Made by a program: the position numbers and the translations under genes. This document shows positions 62,101 through 64,000 of a stretch of 64,000 bases of DNA, one piece after another; position 1 is the stretch's first letter; every line of letters begins with the position of its first letter. Source of the DNA: Brachyhypopomus gauderio (taxonomy: Eukaryota > Chordata > Actinopteri > Gymnotiformes > Hypopomidae); contig NW_027506880.1 of NCBI RefSeq assembly GCF_052324685.1, positions 1,161,001 to 1,225,000 on the forward strand, written 5' to 3'. A model generated the notes under the pieces. The model saw nothing but the letters and a program-made list of their open reading frames with translations. It did not search any database and was not told the DNA's origin.

Positions 62101-62594
62101 GTGTATTTCAAGAACACTTCTCCACACCACGATGTGAAAGCACACACTTTGATATGTTATACTGAGGCACTAGCCACACCAGGGAGTGTCTCAGTAGGAA
62201 GAGAGTCTTGACTCCCTAGCAGCTGCTTGACAACGACGCTTCATGATATGTGCCATCCTCCAGCTGTAAGACAGCACCCGGCAAGATTACACCTCATAAT
62301 GCAATGTAATGTAGGAGTTTTGACTCGTACACACAAGCGGTTCACGCATAACTTCCTGCTTTCGACAACAAACACACACACGCATGCACAACTTTGTAGA
62401 ATCAACCCAACACATCCACCAAGTTATCCTCTCATCACAGCCATTTCCGAAGGGTCCCTCATACGTCTGAGAGCCGATCGGATCCTGCAAAACTCGCACG
62501 CCGGCCCGACCGTGCCTACCTGCGCATCCAGAGAGCAGGCCATAGCGGTTTTGGGACGGCAGTTCAGCCGCACCTTGGAGTAATAATCCACCAT
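49953..62594 (-). CDS. arhgap27: ARHGAP27-type RhoGAP with WW, PH and RhoGAP domains (gene span, 16 coding exons)
   Basis: Exons: 62594-62520 (provisional start), 60052-59600, 59165-58932, 58773-58693, 55061-54990, 53125-53058, 52937-52850, 52741-52640, 52554-52456, 52077-51972, 51819-51694, 51610-51512, 51391-51314, 51173-51045, 50435-50330, 50127-49953. They sum to 2091 nt, one frame of 696 residues plus stop. Two WW domains (about 75-101 and 135-161) are followed by PPGWRLSIDADGAW, a third WW (about 255-280), PH (about 310-425) and RhoGAP (about 505-690). The arginine finger is Arg543 in GIYRVSGN. The PPGW...TQEQW spacing and the C-terminal RMSVQNVAIVFGPTLLKPEV and MVFQNQ fit ARHGAP27 better than ARHGAP12, 15 or 9. 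The family inactivates Rac1/Cdc42 and has been linked to clathrin-mediated endocytosis. The N-terminal SH3 domain of the long form is not in this frame and, if present, lies upstream. It could be an arhgap27-like duplicate. Confidence 0.88.
50330..50435 (-). CDS. arhgap27: ARHGAP27-type exon, RhoGAP domain
   Basis: It encodes KIPDYNSRVSYMSDLVKSLP then PSNHDTMEVLFSHLRK, matching the LxxLPxPNHDTLxxLFxHL helix pair. The donor is GTATGT. Phase 1 in, phase 2 out. Confidence 0.92.
51045..51173 (-). CDS. arhgap27: ARHGAP27-type exon, RhoGAP core
   Basis: It encodes EDLNLEEGHWDIHVITGALK then LFFRELQEPLFPYSHFNSFV and QGI. The VITGALKLFFRELxEPLFP block is the RhoGAP signature (block 2). The acceptor is TGTCTGCAG and the donor GTGAGC. 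Phase 1 at both ends. Confidence 0.94.
51314..51391 (-). CDS. arhgap27: ARHGAP27-type exon carrying the RhoGAP arginine finger
   Basis: It encodes GLGVDGIYRVSGNLAVIQKL then RFKADH. The Arg of GIYRVSGN (residue 543 of the 696-residue frame) is the catalytic arginine finger, so the GAP should be active. The acceptor is TGTTGTCAG and the donor GTACTC. Phase 1 at both ends. Confidence 0.95.
51512..51610 (-). CDS. arhgap27: ARHGAP27-type exon, RhoGAP N-terminal part
   Basis: It encodes ENVFGCHLPNLCAQEKRTVP then TFVEKCIWTVEKR, the start of the RhoGAP fold (VFGxxLxxLC...VPxFVxxCI). Phase 1 at both ends. The acceptor is TTTGATGCAG and the donor GTGTGT. Confidence 0.94.
51694..51819 (-). CDS. arhgap27: ARHGAP27-type exon upstream of RhoGAP domain
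   Basis: It encodes RHASSNSTTEADPKKVRNKL then RKFLLKRPTLQSVKDRGYIR, matching the family's KVRxKLRKFLxxRPTLQSLxxxGYI. Phase 1 at both ends. The donor is GTGAGA. Confidence 0.93.
51972..52077 (-). CDS. arhgap27: ARHGAP27-type acidic linker exon
   Basis: It encodes EMEHHHSEDEEEISEKSSST and then EREDRFPIDRQRMNN, an acidic linker between PH and RhoGAP. The acceptor CTGACTCAG ends a ~200-nt CT-rich tract on the coding strand. The donor is GTGACT. Phase 0 in, phase 1 out. Confidence 0.85.
52080..52285. repeat. purine-rich minisatellite (AGAGA/TCAGAGACAGA units)
   Basis: About 200 bp of AGAGAGTCAGAG-like units. A 36-bp block with AGAGATAGACAGCATCAGAG occurs twice in tandem. On the RhoGAP transcript strand it is a CT-rich tract ending at the acceptor of exon 52077. 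Confidence 0.92.
52456..52554 (-). CDS. arhgap27: ARHGAP27-type exon, PH domain C-terminal helix
   Basis: It encodes LRSRAGAEFLIQYDTDAIIN then DWHKVIVDTIRLL, the end of the PH domain with its conserved Trp. The acceptor is GCCTTTAG and the donor GTAAGC. Phase 0 at both ends. Confidence 0.93.
52640..52741 (-). CDS. arhgap27: ARHGAP27-type exon, PH domain
   Basis: It encodes SRTNQIVTEFAVDLRGATIG then WAAKEKSSKKNVLE, matching the VDLRGAxxxWAxKxKSSxKNVLE block shared by the ARHGAP9/12/15/27 PH domains. The acceptor is GCTCACAG and the donor GTAAAG. Phase 0 at both ends. Confidence 0.93.
52850..52937 (-). CDS. arhgap27: ARHGAP27-type exon, PH domain
   Basis: It encodes RKNWASSWTVLHGGILTFHK then DPKSTPGSAS, the second strand region of the PH domain with the family's KNWxxSWxVLxGGxLTF. 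The acceptor is TCCTTCAG and the donor GTGAGT. Confidence 0.9.
53058..53125 (-). CDS. arhgap27: ARHGAP27-type exon, start of PH domain
   Basis: It encodes VSNLEKAGILNKTKISENGK and KV plus two bases of Arg. This matches the beginning of the PH domain in ARHGAP27 (LDKAGVLHRTK...GKxLRK). The acceptor is TTTCTTCAG and the donor GTAATG. Phase 0 in, phase 2 out. Confidence 0.88.
54990..55061 (-). CDS. arhgap27: ARHGAP27-type linker exon (72 nt)
   Basis: It encodes KFSLSHRRNASDSDTSSSPE and MQHN, a serine-rich linker between WW3 and PH. The acceptor follows a long T-rich tract (TTAACAG) and the donor is GTAAGA. Length and phase (0/0) fit the gap. Family conservation here is low, so the call rests on splice sites and frame. 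Confidence 0.7.
56067..56132. repeat. (GT)n microsatellite with GAGT interruptions
   Basis: About 66 bp in a RhoGAP intron. Confidence 0.95.
57270..58172 (+). mobile_element. Tc1-like DNA transposon with both ends, internally deleted
   Basis: The left end TATACTCACCGTCCACTT and right end (complement) TATACACTCACCCACCACTT are imperfect inverted repeats abutting TA. Inside, 57407-57589 encodes an N-terminal helix-turn-helix part (SDFERGMVVGARQDDLSIS, FSHTTISRVYRE) that jumps straight to DESQFLLRR, so the middle of the transposase is deleted. Later fragments show PQSPDLNPTE at about 57915-57945. It lies in the intron between RhoGAP exons 58693 and 55061. Confidence 0.85.
58693..58773 (-). CDS. 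arhgap27: ARHGAP27-type exon, third WW domain
   Basis: 81 nt encoding WIKSLDDRGQTYYYLRDGSK then SQWNLPE: a compact WW domain with the two Trp residues and the YYY core. The acceptor is GTGGACAG and the donor GTTTGA (weak at +4/+5). Phase 0 at both ends. Confidence 0.88.
58932..59165 (-). CDS. arhgap27: ARHGAP27-type exon, linker and WW-like segment
   Basis: 234 nt, phase 0 at both ends. It starts PPLPEEDYPAEEDFSA, includes a 30-residue stretch FALIPEYTLAHVKKAFIPRA, and ends NAPPGWRLSIDADGAW through YTQEQ. The human protein has PPGWxxxxxxDxxxxxTNHFTQEQW in the same place. The donor is GTACTG. Confidence 0.9.
59600..60052 (-). CDS. arhgap27: ARHGAP27-type exon with two WW domains
   Basis: 453 nt, phase 0 at both ends. 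It begins DEDDDVSAVYVNVPRTRR, where VYVNV resembles the VYANI motif of ARHGAP27. WW1 is WEAHTDRESGRPFYYHP through STWDPP; WW2 is WERVLDENTGRHYFFNP through SSWDPP. Both have the two signature Trp residues and central aromatics. The acceptor is ATTTTGCAG and the donor GTACGG. The exon is GC-rich, with an antisense open frame that is not a gene. Confidence 0.93.
61331..61354. repeat. poly(C) run
   Basis: 24 C in a row, in the 5' intron of the RhoGAP gene. Confidence 0.95.
62520..62594 (-). CDS. candidate first coding exon of a short ARHGAP27-type isoform
   Basis: The minus strand has ATG in an ideal Kozak context (ACCATGG), then 25 codons beginning MVDYYSKVRLNCRPKTAMAC, then CAG and a GTAGGC donor. 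It ends in phase 0, which is what the WW exon at 60052 requires. I do not recognise the peptide. An upstream in-frame ATG exists at 62630, and a CCTGCAG acceptor-like site at about 62635 could instead make this an internal exon. It could also belong to another gene. Confidence 0.5.
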
Positions 62595-62639
62595 GGTCCC
62601 GTCTCGGAGGTCCCAAACTGTCATATAACCCTGCAGGTA

Positions 62640-64000
62640 AGAGCCAGGGGAAGGTGGGGGTGGATGGGGCAGCTACCCTGCAGAGGACAGTGTTCTTTTA
62701 GCCCTGGCCATGGTCTCCTTGCTCTGACATCAAGCCCTGTGCGTGCCCTGCAGTGAGAGCATCCTGGGCAGACTGCATCTGCTTACATTCGTGGTCACAG
62801 AAAAAGAGAACTGGTGTGTTGAGTTTTAGCGGGGGAGGGGGGAGAGATAGAAAGAGAGAGAGAGAAAGAGAGAGAGTGCAATGCACTGGGGGTGGGGCTG
62901 GTTTGAGGAGGAAGAGAGAGGGTTGGCAGAAGGTATGAATTTAAAAAAATGAGTACGAATGAAGATGGCTGAAGAGGCAGAGACTGGAGAACAAACTATT
63001 TAACCTTCTCCATTTCAGACACTTTAAAGAAAGTGTTGTGCAACTGAAAACAATTCTATGAGGGACCTTCCAGGGAGATGGAAGATCTTCCAGGAAGACT
63101 TTAAAAAGGAGGGGTTTTGCGTTGTAGAAAGCCAACTGTTACATGCTCACAGACACGAGAATGGGTGAAGTGGTTTTTTTTCACTCCCCTGAAAACAAGT
63201 GCTTTGGTGGCTCTGCCCCTGGCCAAGCCTTTCACTTAGGTCCACTTCATGATGTCGATTTCATTACCTCAAACCACGTTTAAGTGTTAACGCATCATTA
63301 TTATGAATAAATGCTCTATTTATATAGTCTGGTAAGACGAAATGGCTAGCTTCACACGTGGCAGTTTGAAATAGAAGTTTAAGCCTTGGGGTAAAGCATA
63401 CAGCACATGTCTAGTTGTGCTTGAGAAATGTATGAGCACATGTAGAATATAAACAAACGACTGTGTTCAAGATATTACAAGGAGCTTATGTTAATCTGAA
63501 TGAAGTATCACTTATAAAATACTGCAACCAAAAATGTAGTCTACACTTAGCATGTCCCCACTAAAAGCAGGACACTGAGAATGTACTGCTTAGATAGTCG
63601 TTAAAAAACAATGTGTTACTTGAATACTTTCGCACCTTGAGTGCCAAATACTCAAGCACTCTGACTTTAGTCACTTTCAGCGTTTCTGTGAGCGGTGATT
63701 GTTGAAGCAGAAACCCGTTCACAAGACGGAGAGTCGGTTGCTAAACAGTTTCCTTTAGCAATCTGCAAATGTTTATGTGTGTATATGTGCACATGCGTGG
63801 GCATGTCTTTCCGAACACCCAAACCCTGCCTCCCAATCGCACCTACAGAAAGAGCTCTGCTCCTCAGACTGGTCCATCCACTGAGCTGTCACCCCACTGA
63901 TGGGCAAAAGGGATCTCTGCTCTGCTGGGAACACTCCAAACAAAATTTCTCATCCTCCTCATTTTGACTGTTTTCTGCATGATATCCTGTTCCGTTCATA
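62640..64000. other. 5' flank or intron of the RhoGAP gene
   Basis: It contains a GA-rich tract (about 62840-62878). No further exon of the RhoGAP long form (SH3 region) was recognised before the window ends. Confidence 0.4.

Noticed and set aside
1..64000. CRISPR arrays, bacterial operons, phage genes, tRNA/rRNA genes.
   Set aside because: None seen. The repeats are eukaryotic satellites or transposons and there are no bacterial-type gene arrays. A tRNA scan by eye is not reliable, so a small RNA gene could have been missed.

Overview
This window is vertebrate nuclear DNA, almost certainly from a ray-finned (teleost) fish. It has intron-rich genes with GT-AG junctions, a CpG-rich promoter, long dinucleotide microsatellites, and many degraded Tc1/mariner, hAT, L1-like and L2-like elements. 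I see no prokaryotic, organellar or viral genes. A more exact taxon cannot be given from the sequence alone.

Three protein-coding genes are readable, all on the minus strand. (1) An AVL9 orthologue: 16 coding exons from 32973 down to 11062, giving a continuous 620-residue frame. (2) A KBTBD2 orthologue: three coding exons, 39983 to 37579, 631 residues, with a CpG-rich 5' region at about 42380-43340. (3) An ARHGAP27-type RhoGAP: 16 coding exons, 62594 to 49953, 696 residues, with WW, PH and RhoGAP domains. The exon phases join without a break in all three genes. AVL9 is a DENN-related trafficking/migration protein. KBTBD2 is a CUL3 substrate adaptor. ARHGAP27 is a Rac/Cdc42 GAP linked to endocytosis. 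They are not an operon and each has its own promoter. AVL9 and KBTBD2 are also neighbours on human 7p (HOXA side), whereas human ARHGAP27 is on 17q (HOXB side), so the RhoGAP here may be a separate HOXA-linked duplicate.

Layout: 1-10.1 kb is repeat-rich and gene-free, with a 5'-truncated L1-like LINE running directly into a truncated Tc1 element. 10.2-33 kb is AVL9; its introns hold two L2-like LINE 3' ends, hAT-type elements with 8-bp target duplications, an 84-bp satellite, a 23-bp minisatellite and a GC-rich island. 33-37.5 kb is intergenic. 37.5-43.3 kb is KBTBD2, flanked by two inverted copies of one ~260-bp repeat. 43.3-48.6 kb is intergenic, with a Tc1 relic split by a hAT-type MITE. 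48.7-62.6 kb is the RhoGAP gene, with a third Tc1 relic in an intron. The rest is flanking DNA.

I found no new biochemical system. The observations most worth checking are the placement and possible short-isoform start of the RhoGAP, the nested and precisely bounded transposons, the microsatellites that abut splice sites, and the CRE-containing GC island with a 56-codon ORF.
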